A model generated the notes under the pieces. It made no database searches, had not been told where the DNA came from, and saw only the letters and a program-made list of their open reading frames with translations. This document shows positions 1-10,853 of a stretch of 64,000 bases of DNA, piece by piece (the first letter of the stretch is position 1; the number at the start of each line of letters is the position of its first letter). Origin of the DNA: Isoetes taiwanensis (taxonomy: Eukaryota; Streptophyta; Lycopodiopsida; Isoetales; Isoetaceae); assembly GCA_021234155.1 (NCBI GenBank), contig JAJEKV010000053.1, forward strand, positions 5,916,488 to 5,980,487. Direction: 5' to 3'. Position numbers and translations under genes: made by a program.

Positions 1-2175
1 AGTTGACCAAAAAAGGGCCCTATATAATGAGCCATTCGTTGTCGTTAACCCTGCCCAAACCTTAGCTATGAAGGCCCCTGATCTCTTTGAGAAGCCACCT
101 ACAAAAACATTATCCACTTTCAAGGTCAAACTATGAGCGGTGAATACTGATGATAGGTGCCTGGCCAAATGCACCCGTCAGCACTCCTGATTTGAGGTTC
201 AATCCTGATGAAGCAAAGAAGATGGTTGAGCAAACTGCTCTCAAACTAGAGCAGTTCAAACGGTTTTATCCCATGGGTGTAAATTAGTTTATGAAAGTTT
301 CCATTTTGATTGTGAACCAGCTCTGGCAAATCTAATGCACAGAATGCGCTCTAATGACCATGTGCAGACATTGGTTAAAAGCTTTCACAATTATCCCACA
401 GAAGTGTTGACACCTATGGACATGATGTCGTTTGACGCCATCACCAGGTAATTCTTTTGGAAGAGTCTCGTGATTGCAATTAGTTCTATAGTATTTAAAA
501 ATTGAAGATCTTATTTTTCAGAAAGAGAGTCACCTGGAGCACGTCTGAGGATTTGCAGGAAAAAAAAAATCTTTATAATATCTAGTAATCACAGCATTTG
601 TGCTGCACAGTTGCTTTATGGAGTGGTTGGAGAATTGCAACAACAACTAGAATTTGCTAAAGCATATACGAGAAGAAGAACAAGAGTGCTTAACGGGAAC
701 TTGACTTACAAGGAATGCATCGAGTTAAGCATTCAATGTAATGAAGTGATAGCGAACACAATGTATAAGAAACCACTCATAAAAAAGCTCCAACAATCGC
801 GACATCAACATAAGGCATACAATTGTCCTGCTCAAGGACCAATCGACACTTCAGCTCGTGAAGATCGCGGTGGCGATCCTAATAACCTCTCATTTACAAG
901 ATTTTGTTGAGATAGCCACCACTACCATGAAGGTCAAAGAGATGAAGGATGAAAAAAACAAATTATAATTTCGGAGAAGAGAGTTTGGAAAAAATTGATG
1001 GAAGTGGTTACAAGATGGATTGGCAGGAAATTGTATGATGATCATGGTGAGCCTTCAGAAAGATCAAACAAAGAATTTTTCAGCAAGACATGGCTGGGGT
1101 ACCTCTGAGACATGTCTAATGCAGAACCTCACAATAGCTTGACGAAATACTAGAAGGAAATACCTTCATGAAAGTGCAAACTGGGTATTCCAGTAGGTTT
1201 GATTGCAAACAAAGACCAATTGATATCAAAACTCTTATGTTTATGCGGAAAGAAATTTTGTCTTACGCTAGTAGTGTGGTCGAAAAGGAATGTATATTCT
1301 TTGAAGAACTGCTTGTGGATTTTCCAAATTTCGCTGAGCAGAGAATATTAGATATTGCAAACAGGACATAGAATATGTAAAGGCCAATTGAAATAAGAAT
1401 CATGTGATGGGTAACTTTCCCATTTGTTTTTAGAACCTATCAGATGAGGCCAGGAATGAAGCAGAAAAAACAATATTGTTCACCTGGTCATGAAAGATGG
1501 CATTCTAGTGTCTGCCTCCGTTTTGGAAAATGCAAACCTGGTATTTATTGATATTCGTAGTTTCACAAAAAGTGGGATTGCAAGAAATAAATGGAACTAT
1601 TTACAAGAATAGCAAGCATGACAATAACTAAAGTTTATTATTTGGTTATCCTAATGCGTTCTCTGAACTTGCCAAATTGTTTGTACAGTCAGAACCAAAT
1701 TCAGGGTCGTTCGCATATTTCTTTGGGCCCATACGGCGAACAAAGTGGGTGAGCAAGAGAAGGTGAAAGAACATTAGCCACATGTGCATCAACAGAAGTG
1801 AGGCACGTCTTCTGCTAGTGCAACTGGAGTTGAAACTTTGCCTCCACCAGGTAAACAACGCTCCGAAGAGCACCCCCTGCCGCCCATGCCACTCACTGAA
1901 AAGGAGGATGAAGATGACAAAATAAAATTGAAATTTCAGATGTAGTTCACAAATAAGTCGTGATACAATTGGATTGCAATGATGGTGACCATGTCTTTAA
2001 ATGCCAGATGAAGACATCATATACATATCACATTATTGCTCAGTTGGTGCCTAAAGATAGTTGCATCCAGGACTTCTTCTCAGTAGGTACAACTTTTCAT
2101 GCAAGGAAAGCGAAGTGTGACATTCAAAAAGGATGATAAAATATACCGCCTTCTGAGATCTTTCTTGGAAACCAT
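1..2175 (+). pseudogene. Decayed multi-exon gene, family not recognised
   Basis: Clear coding pieces lie on the plus strand in changing frames. They are about 288-447 (contains CEPALANLMHRMRSNDHV, ends at a GT donor), 513-560 (after a TTTTTCAG acceptor), 611-910, 1168-1371 (contains FPNFAEQRILDIA), about 1500-1610 (contains LENANLVFIDIRSF) and about 1652-1755 (contains SELAKLFVQSEPNSGSFAY). Frame changes, for example near 905, and stops between pieces show that it is broken. Its 5' end lies outside the window. The product would be a soluble, charged, alpha-helical protein. I cannot name the family. Gene capture by a mobile element or an old host gene are both possible. Confidence 0.45.
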
Positions 2176-2182
2176 ATAGAAA

Positions 2183-2782
2183 ATGACAAACAAGTCAACT
2201 GGTGTCTTGGAAGAAGAGAAAGCAGAGGATGAGAATGTAGAACAGCGGGACCCTTCTAGGCCCAATCTCAGGATTACCCAAAACACAAACTTGTCTAATC
2301 TGTATGAGATTTTAGACCAGCTGGATGAGAAGAGCTATGAGGGAAGGATGCAGGAGTCCACACAGAAAGGTACTGACGCCTTAGAACCTACACTCCAAAA
2401 GCTAGAGAGTATAAATCAATATTTTGAGTGGACATTGCCTGTTGTGGCAAGGAAAAAAATATGTCAATATCTGGGTTCTGACGATATGGAGGAAGACGAG
2501 ATGGAGACGACTGGAACACAAGAGCACTCTATCTCATGTAAGAAATTAAAAATATTTCATCCTATTGAGTTCTCAGGTGAGCTGGAACGGGAATTATTTG
2601 GAGTCACTGAAGCGCTCCATGTTGCCAAAAATGTACAGAGAATTACCCAGGCCATGGAAGTTGATGTACCAGATGTAGGGGGCTATTCAGATATGGATAC
2701 TTCTCAGGCGATAGAGTTTGGGAGAGCACATATTCAGCGAATAGCTAATGAACTCGATGTAATACCTAAATCTGTATCATAA
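2183..2782 (+). CDS. Hypothetical acidic protein, 199 aa, perhaps the last exon of the upstream broken gene
   Basis: This is an open frame with a true ATG and a TAA stop. It is rich in Glu and Asp (for example DDMEEDEMETT near the middle) and predicted mostly helical, with no membrane segment and no motif I recognise. It follows the decayed coding pieces at 288-1755 on the same strand, and the intervening sequence 1760-2180 has further weak coding character. It may therefore be the 3' exon of that gene rather than a separate one. Function unknown. Either a surviving C-terminal exon or a chance long frame could explain it; the length and amino-acid make-up favour an exon. Confidence 0.4.
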   Translation: MTNKSTGVLEEEKAEDENVEQRDPSRPNLRITQNTNLSNLYEILDQLDEKSYEGRMQESTQKGTDALEPTLQKLESINQYFEWTLPVVARKKICQYLGSDDMEEDEMETTGTQEHSISCKKLKIFHPIEFSGELERELFGVTEALHVAKNVQRITQAMEVDVPDVGGYSDMDTSQAIEFGRAHIQRIANELDVIPKSVS

Positions 2783-2905
2783 ACTCAGTGATTTCATAGC
2801 TCAGGCAATCTTTTGTAAATTATATTCCATATGATGAATATGAATGACATGTTTGAATGACAATGTTTATAAATCTTTTATTAATTACGTCCTCTATTGT
2901 TATCA

Positions 2906-2929
2906 AGAAGATCGGCACGACGATCTTCT
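2906..2929. repeat. Perfect 9-bp hairpin, AGAAGATCG stem
   Basis: AGAAGATCG and its complement CGATCTTCT are separated by six bases (GCACGA), 120 bp downstream of the 199-aa frame. No Helitron-type CTRR follows, so its role is unknown. Confidence 0.5.
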
Positions 2930-3304
2930 CGGCATGTTGTTTATATAAAAAATGCTTCATTCTAGTGTTCTGAATGTTCATTGTAAGGATTATCATTATC
3001 TAAATTCCGTTTGCAGTTCACTAAATTGCCAATTAATTGCTAGAAAGTTTCGCCATCGCGACCTTCACAATCATTTCAACATCTATTTTTCATCAGCTTT
3101 TACTCAAGCAAGAGCTGGAAAAAAACCCCGTGAATGCAATTTCATACACAATATAATTTCCTTGCATTTTAAAATGCCAACTTCTGCTCCAGACCAACTA
3201 TTTTTTGCATCCTATGGGTAGTGTGCAATCTATTTGTACACAACTAGAATTCCAAATTTCTCAAATTAATTAGTGTTTGCTTTGCATATCTCAAATACAC
3301 ATGC

Positions 3305-3886
3305 ATTGCTTAAATTATGGATATACATGCAATGGGATGTACTGCACCAAATATTTCTACAAGTACAATATCATCCTTGGGCCTCAAGATAGTGCCACTT
3401 TCAAATTTTATTCCATTATCATCCATTATCTTTCTCTCAAATCACTCAATCGCTTATGACTTTATCTTCCATTGGGCTTAAAGTTTTGAGAACAAATAGC
3501 CATTGTTATCTCAATACATAAATTCATTGCTGTGATCTACAAATGCGTCAATTCGAAATAATTGTACATAAAGAATCAAGATGTTTGCCAGCATGTATTG
3601 TAAGTACATTTATGACATCATCATTCCTTACAATACAATCGTACTTAGCCGCGTTGTCGGAGCACTGCTACTAGTTTAAAATAAGAATGTCTTTGCTATA
3701 TTTGTTATTCTCATTCTTTCTTGAGATTCTTTCATTTTCAAATTTTTCTTTTTTATTGACAAAATTTTGAGCGACGATCCATTTCCAATTTTTGGCCGGA
3801 GACGTCTACTTAGGAGCCCTACCTCCAATAGATTGTGACTAGCATTTAGAGTCCAATTGAGTTATCTTTAGGTAAAATATGACTTC
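3305..3886. repeat. Dispersed repeat R1, copy 1 (~580 bp)
   Basis: Nearly the same sequence recurs in the same orientation at 35469-36043, with scattered substitutions and small indels. Both copies start at ATTGCTTAAATTATGG and end at GGTAAAATATGACTTC. No TG..CA ends, terminal inverted repeats or flanking duplications are evident, so the class is unknown. The two short frames it contains are not conserved between copies and are not called as genes. Confidence 0.8.
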
Positions 3887-4027
3887 GGGTGAAAGCATGG
3901 TGTAGTGGAACACCCTGGGTGTCCCCCCTGTCCCCCCTAAAAATGTGGTGGGAGATATCAAATTTGTGGTGTGATTTTAAATGTTTGTTTGGCACCTAGT
4001 GCATAACTGCCCGGATTCAATCATTTC

Positions 4028-7000
4028 TTGAACTGCAACAACCCGATTCCTAAACCACCCGTCCCATTCCAATTTTCCCTTAACCGATTCCTAAACCCAC
4101 CCGCGCCTTTCCTGAAGCACATGGCTATGGCGCTTAATTTGGTTGTGGATCAATCCGGTTCATACTTTGAATCATTTGAATTGGAAGCAAATCTGCCTAA
4201 AATGTCAAACCGGAGCACAGGTGTGAGAAAGAGAACTACAGAACAAGAACGGGATCATAAAAGACGCCAAAGGAAAAGAAAAAGGGAAGCCAAAGAAGAA
4301 TTAGCAAAAATTGCATCAGCAGAGGGAGGATCCACTAGAACGGCCTCTACTAGACATCGGATGGTGTTGAAATTATAAGCATTACCGAAAATGCTAATCC
4401 TGTCAGTGCTCGGGGTTTTGGTAAACTGCTGGGTGTTCATCCTAGGAATCTTACCAAAGCAAAATTGAAGAGGGAAGAGATAGATTGCAAAGGGGGGAAA
4501 TGGGTTTTGTACAAAAGAGTTAGAAGAGCAGATGCAATTCCCAATTCCGTCATAGAACTTGTGCAGCAATTTTGGACTGGAAATAGTAGGGTCTCTCCAA
4601 ATGCAAAGGATGTTAAGTTCAGAAGATTGGAACGAAATGTAAGACAGGATCATGCCACTCACTATCTGGAAGAATCACAGGTTATTTCATTTCTTCATCT
4701 TCACCACATTTTTTATTGTTAATGTGGTATGTGGTATGTGGTATGTGGTTAGTGATTGCTTGTGATATGTGGTTGGTGTGGTTAGTGATTGCTTGTGGTA
4801 TGTGGTGCCTATTAATGTTGTGATATATGATATGTGCTGCCTACTGTGGTGAGGCACATGGTGTAAAATAAATGCTGTAAATATATGCTTTGTGGTGCCT
4901 AGTGTGGTGAATAACATGGTGTAAAATACATGCTGTAATATATGATATGTGGTGCCTAGTGTGGTGAAAAATATGGTGTAAAGTAAATGCTCTAAATATA
5001 TGCTTTGTGGTGCCTAGTGTGGTGAATAACATGGTGTAAAATAAATGCTGTAATATATGCTATGTGGTGCCTAGTGTGGTGAAAAATATGGTGTAAAATA
5101 AATGATGTAATATATGCTATGTGGTGCCTAGTGTGGTGAAAAATATGGTGTAAAATAAATGCTGTAATATATGCTATGTGGTGCCTAGTGTGGTGAAAAA
5201 TATGGTGTACAATAAATTATATAATATATGCTTTGTGTTGCCTAGTGTGGTGAATAACGAGGTGTAAGATGAATGTCTGTAATATATGCTATGTGGTGCC
5301 TAGTGTGGTGGAAAATGTAGTGTGCAATAAATTATGTAATATATGCTGATCACCTTGTTATCTTCCTTGCAGTTGCAATTGTTCAGGAAATCCAAGACGG
5401 AACATCCTAGTGTTATGATCAAACAGAGGATGTTTGAAAAGCTGAAACCATGGTTTGTTGTAAAATTAAAGGACTTCAATAGTTGCTGCTGTATATACCA
5501 TGTTAGAATGCAGATGCTAATAGATGGCTTCAAAAGTATGAGAATTAAGCACCCAAAAAGCTGCAGCTGCACTTGTCAACTTTGCAGGTCAGACATATAT
5601 GGTGAATGCAGGGCGTCTGAATACAAAATAAGTAGCACAAGAAGTCTGTGGCAGGGAATTTTATGTGAGAAAACTAGCTTCCAACCTTACCATAAGAAGG
5701 AATGCATTCTGGATGAGTGTAAAGAGTGTGGGATTAAGAAGTTCCCTATCTGCCCACATGAAGAATCTAGCGATAGTGGCATGGTGAAGTGGGAATACCT
5801 AGACTATGAAAAAACTGAATTCAGAGATGGCAGCAAGAAGTCTAAGCTCGTTCACCAACACAATGAAACTGCAAGTCTTCCACTGGTGAACAAAATGTTG
5901 GAGAAGCTTCCAAAATTTCCTTTACACAACTTCAGATATAAGTGGCAGGCAGGCCAGTACAAAGAACTCCTTGATAACTTGCCTGGAGATGCTTACCTAT
6001 CCGTGGTTGACTTCACAGAGAATTATACTTTTAAGGAGCAGAATGAAGTTCAGTCCATGCGCTGGGTCAACAACCAGATAATTATATTTGTTCAAATAAC
6101 CTATCGTTTGATCCACCTGAGACGGAACACCATTGAGAAGGAAACACACTACTATGTGTCGATGATAGGAACGTGACACACTTTTTGTTCAACATTGTTT
6201 TATGAAACATTTTGAGTACTTAAAGCGAAAAGGCAATGTCCCCAAACAAAGACTACGTATTTTCGGGATGGTGTTTTGCATCACAATTCAAAGCATCCGG
6301 ACCATTTTATTTTGTTGGAAGGTACGGTTGTGATACAAGAGGTCAACATGATGTGGAACTTCTTTGGATCAAACCATGGAAAAGGTGAACATGATGGGAA
6401 GGCAAAGAATTGAAAAGATGGATCACGAGTTCTCGGCTTAAACATCCCGACATTAAACTAGATAATGCCCATGATGTGGTGAAAATTGCGAGAAACAATT
6501 TCAATGTGGTACATCCGAAAGTGGACCTGAAAATGGAAGAAAAGTTCGGAGATACTTCGGGAAATAAAACCCGAGGATATCAACAGGAAAAAGGCTTGGG
6601 GTGCGAGAGACAATTCCGAAACCAGGCAAATTCATTCAAATTCCATGGATTCAAGACAGAAATCCAACACGACTACATACCGGAAAGCTATCATGTTTTT
6701 GCAGCAATTGTTTGGATGGAAAATGGGACATGTGTGAGAACAAATTGTATGTAGATGAATGGAAACTTGTAGTCGTTGAACCATCCTCCAATGTTCATGC
6801 AGACGTGGAAGAGACCCGCAAGTCTACCAGGCCACTATACTCAACCTTGGCAAATGTACTTGCAGAAGCACTCAGAGAAGGAGACAACTTTGCAGTTGCT
6901 GCACCTAAAGGGAATGAGGAGGATTCTGTATTTTGGATGTTGCTATGCACCAAGCCAAAATTTGAAGTTGAAAATGACTTCAAGCAGAACGGAAACTGGT

Positions 7001-7074
7001 TTGTGAGAGGTGAAACCGTTGTGGAGGGCATTTACTATAGAAAGAAGCCTCGGTCACTCGGGATTGGTTATTGA
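4028..7074 (+). pseudogene. Degenerate DDE-type transposase gene of an unnamed eukaryotic family
   Basis: Exon 1 (4028 to about 4680) encodes a basic KRRQRKRKREAKEE stretch, then, after a frameshift near 4340, a segment ending VRQDHATHYLEESQ. After an intron filled with a minisatellite, exon 2 (from about 5371) encodes KPWFVVKLKDFNSCCC, a Cys-rich putative zinc-binding region (CSCTCQLC, HKKECILDECKECGI), then DFTENY, a decayed FRDG..HHNSKHP block and NHGKGEHDG. These fit the order of a DDE triad: Asp of DFxENY, Asp of DGxxxxxxK, Glu of GKGEHDG. In-frame stops near 6174, 6214 and 6411 and a frame change near 6600 disable it. The C-terminal part (6601-7074) carries CFCSNCLDG. The DDE assignment is an inference from motif order and from memory of this family in plants and animals. 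No terminal inverted repeats were identified. Confidence 0.6.
4715..5345. repeat. Minisatellite, ~57-60 bp period, in the transposase intron
   Basis: After a run of GTATGTGGT repeats (about 4720-4805), eight or so copies of a unit containing TGTGGTGCCTAGTGTGGTGA follow to 5345, with spacings of about 57-60 bp. The short frames on its minus strand are repeat artefacts. A similar GTGGTGCC-rich array fills an intron at 14.84-15.5 kb. Confidence 0.85.
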
Positions 7075-7229
7075 TTTGCAGCTCACTACTGTCTCTAATA
7101 AACATGGTCACTCCCAAAATTATCTTATCTTATCTTTATAGTTGGTGTTGCTCTTTTTCCTAAATAGTTGATCGTAGGCCCTTTTAATTAATTGGTGTCC
7201 ACCTCTTTAATATTAAATACCCCTTTTTA

Positions 7230-7310
7230 GTAGAAAGGCTCTTCTAGGTCCATAGATCAATTGATCTCCATGGACAAAATACACTCTATTCTATTATGAA
7301 TAATAGTTGG
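7230..7310. repeat. Fragment related to repeat R2
   Basis: A short block with ATAGATCAATTGATCTCCAT followed by TATTCTATT resembles the ends of the repeat at 17061-17185 and 47671-47790. Boundaries are unclear. Confidence 0.4.
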
Positions 7311-7450
7311 CCTTTCGTAAATTATCTTGACCTCTTCCCTTTGACAAATTCATGACCCAATCATCCAACCATTATTCTCTCCTTTGTTGTTGCTTTCTCC
7401 TTTTATCCACCCCTTTAACAAAGGTGACCCTTTAATAAAATATAGCGATA

Positions 7451-7489
7451 AGACAGACAGACAGGCAGACAGGTAGGCAGACAGACAGA
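7451..7489. repeat. GACA-type microsatellite
   Basis: About ten tandem GACA/GGCA units lie in otherwise non-coding sequence. The rest of 7075-8150 shows no gene that I can support. Confidence 0.9.
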
Positions 7490-8180
7490 TGGGTTTTTAA
7501 CATCCACAAAAATCCAAGCGAGTGGGACGAGTACATGCAAAGGGCGAGAGCCCAAATGAAACTTGGGGAACAAGCCCCATCATCGAAGATAATAATAATA
7601 ATAAAACAACAAAATATAAAGCAGAGCAGGGCTAGCCATAACGACCATGACTGTGAAGAAGATAGCCTGATCTGGTGAAGAATGTAGTGGGACCAGTTTG
7701 GTGCTGCAGGTCTATAAACTGTTTTAAAAGTTCTAACTCTGACATGCAAGCATCTGACATCTTCGGCTGAGTCTACAACTAAATCAATTATGGCTAGTAG
7801 AAGTTTGGCTGAGCAAGAACCCGGATATTGGCCAAATTGGCTATAGAATCATGTCCTACAAAGCCGTTTATTGTGAGCAGATGTCGGATGGACTAGAAAA
7901 TTTGGACAAGGCCTCATAATGCAGCCTAAAAACAGATCAGAACTGCCCTGAGGCTAAAAATTTTGGATTGAATATTGCTAGAAGGGTTTTTTGTAAGGAC
8001 TGGTCTGGGTGTCGTATTTTGTCTTTGTGGCCAACGCAGTCCGCAAAGCATCCTGAAATGCATTGAAGCCGCTCTATTGTAATAAATGGAGTCGTGATAC
8101 CAGTTTGGGACGCTCAAATTATCTCCCCTCGATTTGGGTTAGAAATCCGAGATATGGAAACCCGTCCGGCCTTCAACATT

Positions 8181-8219
8181 GAAACCCTTCCAAATTTCGC
8201 TAAAGCCCGGAAGGGTTTC
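8181..8219. repeat. Perfect 11-bp stem hairpin below the frameshifted gene
   Basis: GAAACCCTTCC pairs perfectly with GGAAGGGTTTC across a 17-base loop. It lies about 320 bp past the stop of the minus-strand gene. Its GGAAGG stem recalls the hairpins at 10.36-10.64 kb in the same cassette. Confidence 0.6.
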
Positions 8220-8541
8220 CACTGAAAATAAAATATTTATATTGTCGTCTAAAATTTATTAGGGTATTCAATGCATGCGGCTATCTATGTGGAAGAGCTT
8301 TTTTGGAAGAAAAATTCCTGTTATTTGCTCTTCATCCGGAGATATCTTGTTTTGCTCTAATGATGTCGCTTACAATTAAATTGTTGTTAGGTACAAAAGA
8401 AATCATGTGAAAATTCCACTTACAAGTCAAGATCATGGTAAGACATTAATTAGTATTTAGAAATACATTTCATGAATTACATGATAATACTGAAGAGAGA
8501 GTTACAATACACTTTAATTAATTATCAAAACAAGTTTTCCA

Positions 8542-10067
8542 TCAACGATGTCGCTTCATAGACTTGAAGAAGTTCTTGATGTTCTTCAATCCTATGCCCT
8601 TGCCGACGTTCTGTAGGATTCTTGCCGCCGATCCTCCTTCCAATGCTCTTGCCATCTGTGGTGCCGGAAGTTCTGGTGCAGTTGCCGCCACTACTGACAA
8701 GTGCGCGTCCCTGAGGTGGCCCCTTGCGAAGTCGAGAGCATGAAGTGCTACTGATCTCTTGAAGAGGATAACATGGTCTACTCCATAATCCATCTTAGCA
8801 TGCTGACCAAACCCTGAGAGTGCGATAAGGAGCGCGACGGATTCTTCCCCTCTTGGGCTGAACTCCTTGTGAAGAACTACCATCTGCCCCTGGCTAAGGA
8901 CCGGAAGATAGTACCTGAGTGACTTATCCCTGCCTCCCGCCGCGGTTCCCGTACCCTTCCTCTGAGCAGCTTCGCCGAAAACATCTAATGCGACGAGATC
9001 CTCATGGTCCCTCCACATTGTTGCTGCGTTCTCCAGATTGATGCTGCCAGATGCTTCCCGCATGCTCCTAGAGCGCACTGGTCGGCTTGAGCTTGGGCCT
9101 TTCCCCGGCTTGTACAACCTGCTTTGGATCTCCTGGAATTCCTCTTCTGGAATGATGGGTTGCTGCTGCGATGGTACATCTGCCTTATCTGTTGGTAGGC
9201 TTGAATGTCTGACATAGTTTCCCCTGCATAGGAGTGTCGCTCGGCTACCTCCCTTGGAATTTCTTGATAATCATAGTCGATGAAGTCGCTGCCCTGCTCC
9301 TTTGCCATTAGGCTTAGGAGTTCGTCGGTCCTGAGGCCTTCTTCTTGACAATAGGGGAGGTTGAGGATGTCGTTGGCAAATATGTACTCCTCGCCGTCGA
9401 TGATCACCGGAGTGAGGGCCGTGATACCCCTTGGCGGCTCGAAGTCTCGCCTTAGTACCTCCCCGCCCACCGAGCGACGCCTCTCCATCCTTCTTGCCTC
9501 TCTCATCTCCCAACTTGGGTTCTCTTCCTCTTCCTCTTCATAATCCCCGCTCAATCGCAACACGGTGTTTACGATGTGGAGCCGTAGTATTCGTACTCCG
9601 CAGTCTCGATCTCGTGAATGCCTATCTGTGCTGTCCGAGTGTTGAGAGGTGCCAAATCCAAAGGTTGAATTGACGGCTCCCCTGGTTGGTTAACTGCCAT
9701 GTACTGCATGAACAAAGCTAAGGCTGCTTGGTTTGAGACGTACCTATGCCTATGATGTTTGCAGGTCATGTAGTCTGGCATGTTTCTTGTTCTATCCCAT
9801 AACTTATTCTTGATCCTAGATCCCCCTCCTATGGCTTGGGACAGAGAGTCTAGAGATACCCATTTCCCTCCCCTAGGTGGCAAACTAACTTCCCAGGGTA
9901 AGACCTGCTGATCATACTGGCAAATTATGTCGGTGTAGTAAGGGAGTTCTAGTCAAGGTAGCATGAAGGTCAAAGAGATGATCGAAGACATGGAAGGCTT
10001 GCTCAGCAGGGAATTCACGGATGTGATTTGCCTCATTGTACCATCTGACAAAGCTTGATGGCGCCAT
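8542..10067 (-). pseudogene. Unknown ~500-aa protein gene, frameshifted; partner of the H3-fold gene
   Basis: A TATA box (10174-10185) precedes an ATG at 10067 that begins MAPSSFVRWYNEANHI. Coding signal then runs to 8542 but jumps frame near 9940, 9570 and 9190. Recognisable stretches include LPPRGGKWVSLDSL, a Glu/Arg-rich linker (EEEEEENPSWEMREARR) and IPEEEFQEIQSRLYKPGKG. The last 190 residues are intact, contain LRYYLPVLSQGQMVVLHKEF and end in a basic amphipathic tail, KNIKNFFKSMKRHR. There is no signal peptide and no clear membrane segment. I do not recognise the family. The basic tail and the neighbouring histone-like gene suggest a nucleic-acid-associated or structural role in a virus-like or mobile element, which is inference only. 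Higher GC than the surroundings marks the region as foreign to its flanks. Confidence 0.5.
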
Positions 10068-10173
10068 TGAGCTGTAAGGAGTATGAAAAATGGCTAAAGA
10101 GAATAAGCAAGGAGCTGGGAAATCGCCAAGAGGGCTGGGAGTAGTTTTGATAGGGAGAAAATGACAAATGAGG

Positions 10174-10185
10174 CCCCTTTTTATA
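10174..10185 (-). promoter_or_regulatory. TATA box for the frameshifted gene
   Basis: The minus strand reads TATAAAAAGGGG about 110 bp upstream of the first ATG, with a pyrimidine-rich stretch (TTTTCTCCCTATC) about 20-30 bp downstream as a plausible start site. It is a textbook plant-type core promoter. Confidence 0.6.
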
Positions 10186-10362
10186 GACTAGGGCTGCCTC
10201 GGGTTCCGTGCACAAGGGTTCCTGATGGGGAAGACTTCAAATCTATGGCCATGGGTGTCCAAATGAGCTACCATGAAGTGCAATTCTAAGCAAAGCAAGG
10301 CAAAAAATACTACATGGCAGTTTGTTGGATGAAAATTGGTCACTCTAGGCAAAAATGGGCTT

Positions 10363-10436
10363 AAACCGGTGGCTATGTGCGGTTGGGCCTCCGTGAAGGG
10401 CGGAAAGGTTATTTTCGCACTGACCTTCCGGATTTC
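10363..10436. repeat. Intergenic direct repeat with hairpin, copy 1
   Basis: This 74-bp unit (CCGTGAAGGGCGGAAAGG in its middle) recurs at 10565-10638. Read on the minus strand, it folds as CGGAAGGT / ACCTTTCCG around a loop with GTGCGAAAATA. It lies between the H3-fold gene and the promoter of the gene downstream. Confidence 0.7.
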
Positions 10437-10564
10437 AATTTTGTTTGGGACTTCTATCAAGAGTTTTGGAAAATTTGAAGATCCTAGCATACTTATTTGG
10501 AATTTTCTAACCTAATTTGGATCTTTCCCTGGGCTAATTGGCCAAAATTTGGTCTGACATGGCG

Positions 10565-10638
10565 AAACCGGATGGCTATGCGAAATTGGGCCTTCCGTGA
10601 AGGGCGGAAAGGCTATTTTCGCACAGCCTTCCGATTTC
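10565..10638. repeat. Intergenic direct repeat with hairpin, copy 2
   Basis: This is the second copy of the 74-bp unit. The stem here reads CGGAAGGCT / AGCCTTTCCG. The T-A pair of copy 1 is a C-G pair, a compensatory change, while the GTGCGAAAATA loop is kept. Confidence 0.7.
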
Positions 10639-10853
10639 GGCTGTTCTGGCCAAAATTTGACTGATTTGCCTATAGCACCTTTACTAAATTACCCTATTTG
10701 GATGCTTACAGTCATGATGGCTACAACTAAACTAAATTTTGAGCAACTTAGACACATTTTTATACAAAAAATTGAAGTCACTTTACAACAAAATTTTATA
10801 TATATAAGGGGAAAAACTTTATCGATTACATTAATTTACACAAAACTTCATCC

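Noticed and set aside
4687-5032. Minus-strand frames over 4.7-5.0 kb
   Set aside because: They are by-products of the ~57-60-bp tandem repeat inside the transposase intron.
4715-5345. CRISPR-like array
   Set aside because: The repeats are contiguous diverged units without unique spacers, in a eukaryotic intron.
7432-7749. 105-codon minus-strand frame with PVCLSVCL
   Set aside because: Its start is made of the GACA microsatellite and the rest lacks coding character.
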